In this document: positions 17,476 through 26,590 of the stretch, in pieces | How the letters are laid out: each line of letters opens with the position of its first letter | Position numbering within the stretch: position 1 is the first letter of the stretch | From: Flavobacterium tistrianum | Lineage (GTDB): Bacteria; Bacteroidota; Bacteroidia; Flavobacteriales; Flavobacteriaceae | Reading direction: 5' to 3' | NCBI RefSeq assembly: GCF_003254545.1 | Contig: NZ_QJRH01000071.1 | Coordinates: 62,001 to 126,000 of the forward strand | Length of the DNA: 64,000 nt | The notes under the pieces: generated by a model | Told to the model about the DNA's origin: nothing | Seen by the model: only the letters and a program-made list of their open reading frames with translations | The model's database searches: none | Program-made: the position numbers and the translations under genes

Positions 17476-17656
17476 CAGACTTTAAAAAATAATCAATTGC
17501 CTCCTGCTTTAGCTGGAGGTTTTTTTATGTTTGAAAGGGAAAAGGCTTTAGCCGAAAATTGATTTCCATATGAAAAAAATAATTAGAGTTGAACGCATAT
17601 ATGGGTTCAATTGAAATTAGGTTCAAATGATTTTTGCAATATTTAAATCTAAAATT

Positions 17657-17890
17657 ATGAGCACAAATTATTTCTCAGAAGAAGTTGAAACTAGATTAAA
17701 AGTTTTTTTTACCGAAATTATTGATCCAAAAGATATGGCTAAAACAATCCGAAAGGTAAATTATCTTCTTTCATTATACTCTATGCGAACTTGTAAAACT
17801 GATGAAACAGAATTACCTAATATGGATGATAATTTTTTTTGGTTGAATAAACTGGCAGAAGTTCTCGATCCTTATCTGGAGGTTGAATAA
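17657..17890 (+). CDS. Small hypothetical protein
   Basis: A 77-residue acidic soluble protein that begins MSTNYFSEEVETRL. The predicted helices and a conserved-looking WLNKLAEVLDPYLE tail give no recognisable family. ATG 17657 is preferred over ATG 17627 because the latter lies in GATTTTTG, one mismatch from the -7 promoter box. It is flanked on both sides by copies of the 104-base palindromic element, which end 181 bases before it and begin 20 bases after it. Confidence 0.6.
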   Translation: MSTNYFSEEVETRLKVFFTEIIDPKDMAKTIRKVNYLLSLYSMRTCKTDETELPNMDDNFFWLNKLAEVLDPYLEVE

Positions 17891-17910
17891 AAAAGAAAAC
17901 AACTACGAAG

Positions 17911-18015
17911 TTTGTCATTTTGACGTAAGGAGAAATCACACGAGAAACTCCATAAAGAAAATCGCCAATCTTTGTAGATATACGCGTGTGATTCCTCGTT
18001 CCTCGGAATGACAAA
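17911..18015. repeat. MITE-like palindromic element, copy B (diverged arms)
   Basis: Shares the ends (tttgtcatttt... aatgacaaa) and the inner gaaactccataaag and gatatacg words with copy A. It lies between the small protein and the convergent methyltransferase and ends 17 bases before the latter's stop. Confidence 0.8.
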
Positions 18016-18032
18016 ACTAGACGGATTTGTGA

Positions 18033-18878
18033 TCATTTCTCTCCAGAAATCACAAGAGCATTTCCGTCAATATTGACATTTCCGTCAGGGAATTTTTCAT
18101 TTACTTGAACAAAAACTTCTTGTTTGATTTTTTCTCTCATTTCAACGTCGGCATTGCTGAGCGCGGCAACAAAAGGCGCGGCAATTTCTGTGATTAGATT
18201 CCAATAAGTTTCTGCAGTACCGCAATTTAATTTGCCAGTCAGTTCTTTTTCGGAAGTATTTTTAAATCCAGCTTGTTGGAAAATATCAGCAATTAAACCG
18301 CTTTTCGAACATCGAAACATTCCTGGAGCTTCGGGAGGCGGAGGAGTGAGTTGCATGTTTCTGTTAATTGTTCCGCCAACAGCGGTGACCCAGAAATTTT
18401 TCTCAGGTCCGCTCCAGACTGCGGTTGCGATTTTGCCACTAGGTTTCAGAACCCGATACATTTCTTTTGCTGCCAAAAGCATATCTGGAAAAAACATAAA
18501 ACCCATTCGGCAGCTTATCGCATCGAAAGTATTGTCGTAAAAAGGAAGTTCGGTGACATCGCACGCTTGAAATTCAACATTTGTGATTCCTTTTCTAAAA
18601 GCATTTTCGCGCGCGATGGTAAGCATATCGTCAGCGAGATCGGTAATAATGACTTTTCCGTCAGAAAGCATCGTGGCAATGCTCAAGCCTGGTTCGCCAG
18701 TTCCAGCCGCGACATCTAAAATTACGTCAGATCCTTTTGGGTTTATCGAACGAATGATTTCATCAGCAAAAGGCTTCATAAAATCCAGAATTTCATGATC
18801 CCATTTTTTCCAGCCTGGAGAAAATTTATTCCAAGAGGCTTTCTGCTGTTCTCGAATTTCTTGTAGTTGTGATTCCAT
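18033..18878 (-). CDS. Class I SAM-dependent methyltransferase
   Basis: A 281-residue soluble methyltransferase of the Methyltransf_11/25 (UbiE-like) type. The SAM-binding motif ILDVAAGTGEPGL is near residue 55, followed by VIITDLADDML (motif II) near 77, a VTELPFYDNTFDAISCRMGF post-motif segment near 110, and MYRVLKPSGKIATAVW near 143. The substrate is unknown. It is monocistronic and convergent with the small protein on the other strand. A run of prolines (LTPPPPEAPG) near 180 forms a loop. Confidence 0.88.
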   Translation of the reverse strand: MESQLQEIREQQKASWNKFSPGWKKWDHEILDFMKPFADEIIRSINPKGSDVILDVAAGTGEPGLSIATMLSDGKVIITDLADDMLTIARENAFRKGITNVEFQACDVTELPFYDNTFDAISCRMGFMFFPDMLLAAKEMYRVLKPSGKIATAVWSGPEKNFWVTAVGGTINRNMQLTPPPPEAPGMFRCSKSGLIADIFQQAGFKNTSEKELTGKLNCGTAETYWNLITEIAAPFVAALSNADVEMREKIKQEVFVQVNEKFPDGNVNIDGNALVISGEK

Positions 18879-19080
18879 TTTGTTTATTGTTAAGTGGTTG
18901 AAATCGAATTTTATAACCGAAACAAAATTTGGGGAATTTGTTCTGCAATAGGCAGAGAGAAGGGTTTATTGGCAGATTTTTTGGATTAGTAAAGATACGG
19001 AAGAAATCTTTTTGTTGAGTTAGATTTTGGTGATAATTTGTTGGTTTGTAGTGTTTTGAATGTTTTTTATTTCCGCCCAG

Positions 19081-19184
19081 TTTGTTATTTCGACGAAAGG
19101 AGAAATCTTCGCAAGTAACTACTTAACGGAAAGCCAATCTTTGCGGAGCTTCTCATGGAGATTTCTCCTTACGTCGAAATGACA
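19081..19184. repeat. MITE-like palindromic element, copy C
   Basis: Ends tttgttatttcgacg and cgtcgaaatgaca, with inner arms gaaaggagaaatc and gatttctcctt. It sits between two divergently oriented genes (18878 and 19318). The rest of this 439-base gap holds AT-rich sequence and the promoter box of the next gene. Confidence 0.8.
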
Positions 19185-19282
19185 ATATAATGGTTATGTT
19201 TCTTAAAATAATGTGTATGAGTAATTGATAAAATAATTTCTCATTTTACGATTTTCCGTAAAATAGTCAGTTCATGCCAAAT

Positions 19283-19290
19283 TACATTTG
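19283..19290 (+). promoter_or_regulatory. -7 promoter box of secreted hypothetical gene
   Basis: TACATTTG fits TAnnTTTG, 27 bases before ATG 19318. It overlaps the alternative TTG start at 19288, which argues against that start. Confidence 0.6.
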
Positions 19291-19317
19291 ATCATTATTA
19301 ATTTAAAAAGAAAAAAA

Positions 19318-19773
19318 ATGAAAAAATTATTATTGGCGGTTATTTTGATTTCAGGTTTTAATCTTAATGCACAAATAATGAGACGTTCTGAAGAAAGTAA
19401 GCCAGATGAAGTCATTTCTGTAAATATGGGTACTACGAAAATGAGTAAATATGGTGAAATCTATGTTTTAGATATGCCAGATATAACTTCTAAAAGTGAT
19501 GTAAAATGGAATTTTATGTTTAAAAAGGCAGAGATTCTGGAAATTTATAATGAAGTGTCTAGGACAATGAATAGTGATGAATTTAAAAAAGGAGAGAGCT
19601 TTGATTATAAAAATTGGAAGGGTGATATGGTAACAATTCGTTATGATAAAATGATGGGAGTTAAAAGTATTCAGTTCGCAACAATACAAAATGGAACAGT
19701 AGAGCATATTGGAGGCACACTTACCTTGAAAAATTTAGAAAAGTTATTTACTATAGAAGGTGTGCATAAGTAG
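19318..19773 (+). CDS. Secreted hypothetical protein
   Basis: A 151-residue protein with a clear signal peptide (MKKLLLAVILISGFNLNAQ, cleavage after about residue 19), so it is exported. The mature part is basic and polar with KMSKYGEIYVLDMPD, DYKNWKGDMVTIRYD and a C-terminal GGTLTLKNLEKLF. I recognise no family. ATG 19318 is chosen because it starts the signal peptide and follows the promoter box. The gene ends just before a bidirectional terminator shared with tRNA-Leu. Confidence 0.8.
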   Translation: MKKLLLAVILISGFNLNAQIMRRSEESKPDEVISVNMGTTKMSKYGEIYVLDMPDITSKSDVKWNFMFKKAEILEIYNEVSRTMNSDEFKKGESFDYKNWKGDMVTIRYDKMMGVKSIQFATIQNGTVEHIGGTLTLKNLEKLFTIEGVHK

Positions 19774-19782
19774 AATAAAAAC

Positions 19783-19818
19783 AAAAAAGCTTCTGAAAAA
19801 TCTTCAGAAGCTTTTTTT
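19783..19818. terminator. Bidirectional terminator between the secreted protein and tRNA-Leu
   Basis: The stem AAAAGCTTCTGA with its complement is flanked by A6 on the left and T7 on the right, so it can stop transcription from both converging genes. Confidence 0.85.
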
Positions 19819-19819
19819 G

Positions 19820-19901
19820 TGCGGATAATAGGACTCGAACCTACACGCCTTGCGGCACCAGATCCTAAGTCTGGCACGTCTACCAATTTCGCCATATCCG
19901 C
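19820..19901 (-). tRNA. tRNA-Leu (TAG)
   Basis: An 82-base class II tRNA on the minus strand. The acceptor is GCGGATA/TATCCGC, the anticodon stem CCAGA/TCTGG encloses CTTAGGA (anticodon TAG), the variable arm is long (TGCCGCAAGGCGT), and the T-loop GGTTCGAGTCC is present. CCA is not encoded. Confidence 0.96.
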
Positions 19902-19915
19902 GGTAATTGTGGGTG

Positions 19916-19945
19916 CAAAGATAGGCATACTTTTGAATTATCAAA
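19916..19945 (-). promoter_or_regulatory. Promoter of tRNA-Leu
   Basis: On the minus strand, TTTG (19942-19945) and TATCTTTG (19916-19923) are separated by 18 bases, the Bacteroidota -33/-7 arrangement. The tRNA starts 14 bases further. Confidence 0.8.
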
Positions 19946-19981
19946 GCATTTTTTGAAAATTTTTTTTAATTCTCTTTTTTG

Positions 19982-19989
19982 TACTTTTG
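19982..19989 (+). promoter_or_regulatory. -7 promoter box of dipeptidase gene
   Basis: TACTTTTG matches TAnnTTTG, 22 bases before the dipeptidase ATG. Confidence 0.6.
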
Positions 19990-20011
19990 GTTTTCTATAA
20001 AAATAATTTAA

Positions 20012-21400
20012 ATGGAAAATATTAAGTCCTACGTTCAACAACATAAAGATCGGTTTATCAATGAATTGATCGAATTATTAAAGATTCCGTCGGTTTCTGC
20101 CGACACTGCATATTCTCAAGATGTTATTGACACAGCAGAGGCTGTAAAAGAAAGTTTATCAAAAGCAGGGTGTGATTATGTCGAAACTTGCGACACTCCA
20201 GGTTACCCAATTATCTACGGAGAGAAAATTATAGATCCAAATCTTCCAACGGTTTTAGTTTACGGCCACTACGACGTACAACCGCCAGATCCATTAGAAT
20301 TATGGACTTCGCCACCTTTTGAACCGGTTATTAAAACTACAGATATTCACCCAGAAGGCGCAATCTTCGCTCGTGGAGCTTGTGACGACAAAGGTCAGAT
20401 GTACATGCACGTAAAAGCGCTTGAATTAATGGTGCAAAGCAATACGTTGCCTTGTAACGTAAAATTCATGATCGAAGGCGAAGAAGAAGTAGGTTCGGCA
20501 AGTTTGGCTTGGTTCGTAGAACGCAATCAGGAAAAACTGAAAAACGACGTAATCTTAATTTCAGATACAGGAATGATTTCTAACCAACAGCCGTCTATCA
20601 CGACAGGTTTAAGAGGTTTAAGTTATGTTGAAGTAGAAGTTACAGGTCCGAACCGCGATTTGCATTCAGGTTTATATGGTGGAGCTGTGGCGAATCCAAT
20701 TAATATTCTGGCAAAAATGATTGCTTCGCTTCACGATGAAAACAATCATATTACAATTCCAGGTTTCTACGATAAAGTAGAAGAATTATCTGCAGAAGAA
20801 AGAGCAGAAATGGCAAAAGCGCCTTTCAGCCTAGAAAAATATAAAAATGCTTTAAACATTGCTGATGTTTACGGCGAAAAAGGGTATGTAACGAACGAAA
20901 GAAACTCAATCCGTCCGACATTAGACGTAAACGGAATCTGGGGCGGTTATACTGGAGAAGGCGCTAAAACGGTTATTGCGAGTAAAGCTTTCGCTAAAAT
21001 CTCAATGCGTTTGGTTCCAAATCAAGATTGGGAAGAGATTACAGAACTTTTTACAAAACATTTTACAAGCCTTGCTCCAGCTGGAGTTACGGTAAAAGTA
21101 ACGCCTCACCACGGTGGTCAAGGTTATGTAACTCCAATTGACAGTATTGGTTATCAGGCAGCAAACAAAGCGTATACAGAAACGTTTGGAGTTCCTGCAA
21201 TTCCGGTTCGTTCTGGAGGAAGTATTCCAATTGTGGCTTTGTTTGAAAAAGAATTAAAAAGCAAAACAATCTTAATGGGATTTGGTTTAGACAGCGATGC
21301 AATTCACTCGCCAAATGAGCATTTCGGAATCTTTAATTACTTGAAAGGTATTGAGACTATTCCGTTGTTTTACAAGTATTTTGTGGAGCTTTCTAAATAA
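20012..21400 (+). CDS. M20 family dipeptidase
   Basis: A di-zinc metallopeptidase of 462 residues that hydrolyses dipeptides in the cytoplasm. Metal-binding motifs of the M20A/carnosinase-like branch are visible: VLVYGHYDVQPPDP (His ligand and catalytic Asp) near 87, ARGACDDKGQ (bridging Asp) near 119, MIEGEEEVGS (catalytic and ligand Glu) near 152, and HSPNEHFG (last His) near 435. The dimerisation domain begins around GPNRDLHSGLYGG. No signal peptide. It has its own promoter box and no operon partner. Confidence 0.95.
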   Translation: MENIKSYVQQHKDRFINELIELLKIPSVSADTAYSQDVIDTAEAVKESLSKAGCDYVETCDTPGYPIIYGEKIIDPNLPTVLVYGHYDVQPPDPLELWTSPPFEPVIKTTDIHPEGAIFARGACDDKGQMYMHVKALELMVQSNTLPCNVKFMIEGEEEVGSASLAWFVERNQEKLKNDVILISDTGMISNQQPSITTGLRGLSYVEVEVTGPNRDLHSGLYGGAVANPINILAKMIASLHDENNHITIPGFYDKVEELSAEERAEMAKAPFSLEKYKNALNIADVYGEKGYVTNERNSIRPTLDVNGIWGGYTGEGAKTVIASKAFAKISMRLVPNQDWEEITELFTKHFTSLAPAGVTVKVTPHHGGQGYVTPIDSIGYQAANKAYTETFGVPAIPVRSGGSIPIVALFEKELKSKTILMGFGLDSDAIHSPNEHFGIFNYLKGIETIPLFYKYFVELSK

Positions 21401-21407
21401 GTTTTTT

Positions 21408-21557
21408 AACCGCAAAGAGCACAAAGGTTTACGCAAAGTTCGCTAAGATTTTTAAAGTAAGATTTATAAAAGTTCGCAAAGTTTTTTTCACAAAGCTTTG
21501 CGAACTTTGCGTTTATAGGCAAAGCTTTGATTAAAATCCTTATGTTTTTTGCGGTTA
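21408..21557. repeat. 'accgcaaag' family repeat, copy 3
   Basis: Opens aaccgcaaagagcac and closes tttttgcggtta, with an internal inverted pair around ttcgcaaagtttttttcac and gctttgcgaactttgc. Confidence 0.75.
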
Positions 21558-21657
21558 GAAAATAATTGCAAATAAGAAAAAAGCTTTAAAATTTAATTCT
21601 ACATTTATAGAATATAGTTGTAAAGCAAATAAATTTGAAAAACCTTAATCTTACTTT

Positions 21658-22620
21658 ATGAAAAAAACTATTGTTTTTATTTTAATATCTCTGAATTTCG
21701 GTTTTTTAAATGCTCAAAATTATAAGGAATGGGTTCGAAAAGCAGATTCTTCTTATACGGCAAAGAACTATAAATTGTCTGTCACTTATTATAGTAAAGC
21801 TTTTAAAATCGAGCAAAAATCATTTATGGATTTCTACAATGCGGGCTGTTCTGCGTCAATGGCAGAAGAAAACAAAAAAGCATTCAAATGGCTGAATTTA
21901 TCCATTGATAAAGGATATGAAAACATTTCACATATTCAAATTGATCGTGATTTGAAACGTCTTCATTCAGAAAAAGAGTGGAAAAAGACAATTGAGAAAT
22001 TACAAAAGAAATTGGAGATTATTGGAGCAAATTACGATAAGGCGTTAGAAAAAGAATTGGCGCTGATTTATACCGAAGACCAAGAAATTCGTGGAGAATT
22101 TATGAATGTTTATAAAGTTCCAAATCCTGATAAGAGGAAAATCGATAGCATTGGTAAAATTATGAATAGAAAAGACAGCATTCATCTGATTAAGGTGATG
22201 AAAATACTTGATGAAAGAGGTTGGTTAGGAAAAAATGTGGTGGGTGAACAGGGAAATAAGACGTTGTTTTTGGTTATTCAGCACGCCGATTTAGAATATC
22301 AGCAAAAGTATTTGCCGATGATGAGAGATGCGGTCAAAAACGGTAATGCAAATCCAGGAAATCTAGCATATTTGGAAGATCGAGTAGCTTTGAGAGAAGG
22401 AAGAAAACAAATTTACGGTAGCCAGGCAGCAAAGAACAAAAAGACAAATAAAATGTATATATCTCCAATGATAGATCCCGACAATGTCGATAAAAGACGT
22501 GCCGAGGTTGGACTGGGAACCATAGCTGAATATGCAGCAAAATTGAATATCGTATGGAATTTGGAGGAGTACAAGAAAGAATTACCTGAAATGGAAAAAC
22601 TTGAAAATATTAAGCAATGA
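21658..22620 (+). CDS. DUF6624 domain protein with TPR-like N-terminus, exported
   Basis: A 320-residue protein starting with a signal peptide (MKKTIVFILISLNFGFLNAQ). Residues 20-95 look like two TPR-type helical pairs (WVRKADSSYTAKNYKLSVTYYSKAF, then MDFYNAGCSASMAEENKKAFKWLNLSIDKGY). The second half carries the DUF6624 signature: GWLGKNVVG, LFLVIQHADLEYQQKYLPMM and NLAYLEDRVALREGRKQIYGSQ. The family has no known function. It is monocistronic and converges on the saccharopine-dehydrogenase-like gene. Confidence 0.8.
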   Translation: MKKTIVFILISLNFGFLNAQNYKEWVRKADSSYTAKNYKLSVTYYSKAFKIEQKSFMDFYNAGCSASMAEENKKAFKWLNLSIDKGYENISHIQIDRDLKRLHSEKEWKKTIEKLQKKLEIIGANYDKALEKELALIYTEDQEIRGEFMNVYKVPNPDKRKIDSIGKIMNRKDSIHLIKVMKILDERGWLGKNVVGEQGNKTLFLVIQHADLEYQQKYLPMMRDAVKNGNANPGNLAYLEDRVALREGRKQIYGSQAAKNKKTNKMYISPMIDPDNVDKRRAEVGLGTIAEYAAKLNIVWNLEEYKKELPEMEKLENIKQ

Positions 22621-22639
22621 CACTATTTTAAACCCAGAA

Positions 22640-22674
22640 GAAAAAAAATCCGCTTCTTGATGGGAGAAGCGGAT
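22640..22674 (-). terminator. Terminator of the saccharopine dehydrogenase-like gene
   Basis: Ten-base arms 22648-22657 and 22665-22674; on the minus strand they are followed by T8. It lies between two converging genes. Confidence 0.8.
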
Positions 22675-22726
22675 AAAATTAAAAACTAATTAAAAAAAAA
22701 TTCTAAAATAAACATGCAGACCTAGA

Positions 22727-24091
22727 CTAGAACAAGTCTGGGTTGTATCCAAAATAAGGTACATTTTGTTCATTAAAAATGACCCCATATTCTTCTAACT
22801 CTTTCAGGATCGGTTCGTAAACTTCTTTTTTAATAGGAAGCTGAACTCCTGGAGTTGTGATTTTTCCGTTTAAGATTAACAAAGTGGCAATCGCAACCGG
22901 AAGTCCGACTGTTTTTGCCATGGCTGTATAAGTCTGGTCTTCGCCAATACAAACCATTTTAGAATCGATTTGCTTCTTTTCTCCATTCAATTCATAACCA
23001 AATTTATGATACATCACGATCATATCTTTATCTTCAGGTTCAAGAGCCCAACTGTCGGTCAAGATTTTTTCTAAGATTTGCGCTGGAGTAGCGTTTGGCA
23101 GATTTACTTTTTTGTTTGGGTTAAATAAATCCAGTTCCAAAAGCTTGTCCCACATAATATCGTCCTGATCAATTTTTAAGATCAATCGAGTTTTAATTTC
23201 AACAGAATCTGTTGGATGATACGGAAGAAAAGAATTAATAAACTGACGATAACTCATATTTTCTGACCCCTCTAAAATATAGCTATCATCAGTCATTCCA
23301 AGCTGAACAAACATGTTCCAAGCGCGAGAATAACCCACTCTTCTGATTGTACCTCTATATAAAGTAAGAATATCATCTAAACCATAAATTGATCTGTATT
23401 TAAGAGAATCACGATTAGAATACGCTTCAAATTTTCCGTAACCCTCTACTTCTAGAAATTCAGTTCTGCGAAACAAAGCGCTATATGGAATGTATTTATA
23501 AGTTCCTTCCTGAATAAACTTCGCTGCACCACCTTGTCCCGCCAAAACTACATTTCTTGGCGCCCAAGTAAATTTGTAATTCCATAAATTATTGTCAGAT
23601 TCGGGAGCTACAAGTCCGCCGCAAAAAGACTCAAACAAAAGCATTTTACCGCCTTTCGATCTGATTTCGTCAATGACTTTCATGGCGCTCATATGATCAA
23701 TTCCTGGATCAAGACCAATTTCGTTCATAAAAATCAGATTGTTTTGAATGGCTTCTTCGTTCAAAGCCTGCATAGCATCACTAATATATGATGCAGTAAC
23801 AAGATGTTTTTTAAATTCGATGCAATCTTTTGCAATCTCAATATGAAGATGTGCAGGAAGCATAGAAATTACTATTGAAGCATTTGCAATAGCTTTTTTT
23901 CTTTCTTCAGAATTAAAAATATCTAAGGCAAGTGGAGTGGCATTTGGGTGATCTTGAGTTTTTGCTTTCGCAAGATTTAATGAAAGGTCGGCTACAGTTA
24001 AATGCAGCTTTTCTTCATTAGATTTTGATAGTAAATATCGAATCAAAGAAGATGCAGATCTTCCTGCTCCAAATATTAAAATGTTTCTCAT
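22727..24091 (-). CDS. Saccharopine dehydrogenase family oxidoreductase
   Basis: A 454-residue cytoplasmic enzyme with an N-terminal NAD(P)-binding Rossmann fold (ILIFGAGRSASSLIRYLL at residues 4-21), then IVISMLPAHLH near 78 and NEIGLDPGIDHMSAMKVIDE near 122, which are hallmarks of the saccharopine dehydrogenase/homospermidine synthase-like family. The C-terminal part has the FGYELNGEKK and AKTVGLPVAIATLLILNGKI blocks of the Lys9-type enzymes. It probably acts in lysine degradation or a related amino acid conversion; the exact substrate is inferred. Confidence 0.88.
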   Translation of the reverse strand: MRNILIFGAGRSASSLIRYLLSKSNEEKLHLTVADLSLNLAKAKTQDHPNATPLALDIFNSEERKKAIANASIVISMLPAHLHIEIAKDCIEFKKHLVTASYISDAMQALNEEAIQNNLIFMNEIGLDPGIDHMSAMKVIDEIRSKGGKMLLFESFCGGLVAPESDNNLWNYKFTWAPRNVVLAGQGGAAKFIQEGTYKYIPYSALFRRTEFLEVEGYGKFEAYSNRDSLKYRSIYGLDDILTLYRGTIRRVGYSRAWNMFVQLGMTDDSYILEGSENMSYRQFINSFLPYHPTDSVEIKTRLILKIDQDDIMWDKLLELDLFNPNKKVNLPNATPAQILEKILTDSWALEPEDKDMIVMYHKFGYELNGEKKQIDSKMVCIGEDQTYTAMAKTVGLPVAIATLLILNGKITTPGVQLPIKKEVYEPILKELEEYGVIFNEQNVPYFGYNPDLF

Positions 24092-24245
24092 GTCTTAAAT
24101 ATTTAACACAAATATATTTAAATGTTATAAATATAACAATTCAAATTAAAGAAAATTAAATTATTTTTTTCGCAAAACCCAAAAAATAATTTGATTTTGT
24201 TCTAAATAATCTAGAAACAAAGGCGATTTTTCAGTTCGTTTGAAG

Positions 24246-24253
24246 TATTTTTG
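24246..24253 (+). promoter_or_regulatory. -7 promoter box of DUF423 gene
   Basis: TATTTTTG matches TAnnTTTG. The longer reading frame would start at 24251, inside this box, so the ATG at 24278 is the credible start. Confidence 0.65.
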
Positions 24254-24277
24254 TTGAAATTTCAAAAGAGATATATT

Positions 24278-24664
24278 ATGAAAAGAAGAATCATTCTAAC
24301 TGGAGCTTTTATTGGTATGCTGGCTATTATTTTGGGTGCTTTTGGTGCTCACTTATTGAAAAAATATCTTTCGGTTGATCAATTAAATACTTTTGAAGTT
24401 GGTGTTCGTTACCAAATGTATCACGCTCTTTTTCTTCTTTTTTTATCTACCCAAAAAGATATTGCAGAAAAAACCTTGAAAACGATCTATAATTTGGTAG
24501 TTGCAGGTGTTTTGCTTTTCAGCGGTTCAATCTATTTATTGGCAACAAAAGACTATACTTTGTTCGAATCTAAAATTATCGTATTCGCAACACCTTTGGG
24601 TGGTTTCTTATTAATTATCGCTTGGATGCTATTATTCTTTACGATTTTGAAGAGAAAATCATAA
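24278..24664 (+). CDS. DUF423 family membrane protein
   Basis: A 128-residue inner-membrane protein with four hydrophobic segments. It shows the DUF423/YgdD signature AFGAHLLKKYLS near residue 24 followed by FEVGVRYQMYHALFLL, then FSGSIYLLA and FATPLGGFLLIIAW. Function is unknown. It is monocistronic with its own promoter box and a terminator hairpin downstream. Confidence 0.9.
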   Translation: MKRRIILTGAFIGMLAIILGAFGAHLLKKYLSVDQLNTFEVGVRYQMYHALFLLFLSTQKDIAEKTLKTIYNLVVAGVLLFSGSIYLLATKDYTLFESKIIVFATPLGGFLLIIAWMLLFFTILKRKS

Positions 24665-24701
24665 AATACCGAAAAAAAAATTCTGTCTAAGAATTAATCT
24701 T

Positions 24702-24750
24702 TAATTTTGTCACATAAATAACATATAACTTTATTTGTGTGACTTTTTTG
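24702..24750 (+). terminator. Hairpin with T run after DUF423, overlapping an upstream -7 box
   Basis: The arms GTCACATAAATA and TATTTGTGTGAC (one mismatch) are followed by a T run, a terminator for DUF423. A TAATTTTG box at 24702-24709 overlaps the left arm and may be a distal promoter of pckA. Confidence 0.55.
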
Positions 24751-24913
24751 TATTTTATATTGTCAAACAAAAATAATATAACAAATTCGCGCATAAGGTT
24801 GTAAATAAATAAATTAGGAGCGATTATTTTTTTCTTTTTGTAATTTTAAAAGTGAAATTTTTCTTTTTTGATAGAAATCGAAGTGAAATTTAATTATTTT
24901 AAAAGAAATAAAA

Positions 24914-24930
24914 ATTAATCTGTAATTTTG
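24914..24930 (+). promoter_or_regulatory. Proximal promoter of pckA
   Basis: TAATTTTG at 24923-24930, 34 bases before the ATG, preceded by ATTAATCT. The same ATTAATCT-n-TAATTTTG string occurs at 24693-24709. Confidence 0.6.
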
Positions 24931-24964
24931 CTTTAACAAAAAATCACACACAACTTAAAAATTT

Positions 24965-26569
24965 ATGGACACTAATACAGTTTTGGCGCAATCGATTTCG
25001 TTAAAAGAGTTAGGAATTGAAAATGCAAAAGTTCGTTATCAACTATCTGCAGATGAATTACACGCGATTACTTTGCAGTCAGGTCAAGGTGTTGAGAATT
25101 CTACTGGAGCGTTAGCAATTAATACAGGTGAATTTACAGGTCGTTCTCCACAAGATCGTTTTATCGTAAAAGATGATATTACTAAGGATCAAGTTTGGTG
25201 GGGAAATGTAAATATCCCATTTGAGCCTCAAGCTTTTGAAAAGCTTTATAATAAGGTAACAGCATTTTTATCAAACAAAGAAGTTTTTGTTCGTGATTCT
25301 TATGTGTGTTCTGACCCAAATTATAGATTGAATGTTCGTGTTGTAACAGAAACTGCTTGGTCAAACTTGTTTTGCTACAATATGTTCTTACGTCCAGAAG
25401 CTTCAGAATTAGCTAATTTTACTCCAGAATGGACCGTAGTTTGTGCGCCAAGTTTTATGGCAGATCCTGCTGTAGATGGAACACGCCAGTCTAATTTTGC
25501 TATTTTAGATTTTACTAAAAAAATTGCTTTAATTGGCGGAACAGGTTATACAGGAGAAATGAAAAAAGGAATTTTCTCTGCGTTAAACTTTATTCTTCCA
25601 GTTTTCAAAAATACACTTCCAATGCACTGCAGTGCCAATGTTGGTGAAGCAGGAGACACAGCAATCTTCTTCGGATTGTCTGGTACAGGAAAAACAACTT
25701 TATCTGCAGATCCAGAGCGTAAATTAATTGGAGACGATGAGCACGGCTGGACAAATGAAAACACTGTTTTCAATTTTGAAGGCGGATGCTATGCAAAAGT
25801 TATCAATTTAACTGAAGAAAATGAACCAGACATTTTTAGAGCAATCAAAAAAGGAGCGCTTTTAGAAAATGTGGTTTTCAAAGCAGGAACAAACGTAGTT
25901 GATTTTGATGATGTTTCTATCACACAAAATACTCGTGTAAGTTACCCAATTACACATATTGATAATGTACAGCCAGGTTTGATTGGACACAATCCTAAAA
26001 ATATATTTTTCTTAACGGCAGATTCTTTCGGAATCTTGCCTCCAATCTCAAGATTGACTCCAGGTCAGGCAGCGTATCACTTTATTTCTGGATATACAGC
26101 AAAAGTTGCTGGTACAGAAGCTGGTGTGACAGAGCCTCAGCCTAATTTCTCTGCTTGTTTTGGAGCGCCATTTATGCCTTTGCACCCAACGCGTTATGCT
26201 GAAATGTTGAGCAAGAAAATGAAAGATGCGGGCGTAAAAGTTTGGTTAATTAACACAGGATGGACTGGCGGTGCTTACGGAACAGGAAGCCGTATGAAGC
26301 TTAAATATACTCGCGCTATGATTACTGCTGCATTAAAAGGAGAATTAAACGATGTAGCGTTTAAAAATCATGAAGTATTTGGAATTGAAATTCCTCAAGA
26401 TTGTCCAAATGTTCCAGTGGAAATTTTAAATCCTAGAAATACTTGGGAAGACAAAGATTTATATGATAAAAAGGCATTAGAATTAGCTCATAAATTCAAA
26501 GCTAATTTTGCCAAATTTGAAGAGTTTGCAAATGCTGAAATCTTAGCAGGAGCACCAATTACAGAATAA
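24965..26569 (+). CDS. pckA: Phosphoenolpyruvate carboxykinase (ATP)
   Basis: This gluconeogenic enzyme converts oxaloacetate and ATP to phosphoenolpyruvate, CO2 and ADP in the cytosol. At 534 residues it has normal length for the ATP-dependent form. The kinase P-loop FFGLSGTGKTTLSAD is near residue 240, preceded by the metal-binding LPMHCSANVG and followed by LIGDDEHGW (kinase-2/Asp site), and FTGRSPQDRFIV near 55 binds oxaloacetate. It is monocistronic, with promoter boxes and a strong terminator. Confidence 0.98.
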   Translation: MDTNTVLAQSISLKELGIENAKVRYQLSADELHAITLQSGQGVENSTGALAINTGEFTGRSPQDRFIVKDDITKDQVWWGNVNIPFEPQAFEKLYNKVTAFLSNKEVFVRDSYVCSDPNYRLNVRVVTETAWSNLFCYNMFLRPEASELANFTPEWTVVCAPSFMADPAVDGTRQSNFAILDFTKKIALIGGTGYTGEMKKGIFSALNFILPVFKNTLPMHCSANVGEAGDTAIFFGLSGTGKTTLSADPERKLIGDDEHGWTNENTVFNFEGGCYAKVINLTEENEPDIFRAIKKGALLENVVFKAGTNVVDFDDVSITQNTRVSYPITHIDNVQPGLIGHNPKNIFFLTADSFGILPPISRLTPGQAAYHFISGYTAKVAGTEAGVTEPQPNFSACFGAPFMPLHPTRYAEMLSKKMKDAGVKVWLINTGWTGGAYGTGSRMKLKYTRAMITAALKGELNDVAFKNHEVFGIEIPQDCPNVPVEILNPRNTWEDKDLYDKKALELAHKFKANFAKFEEFANAEILAGAPITE

Positions 26570-26590
26570 AAGGAATTATTTAATTCAAAT

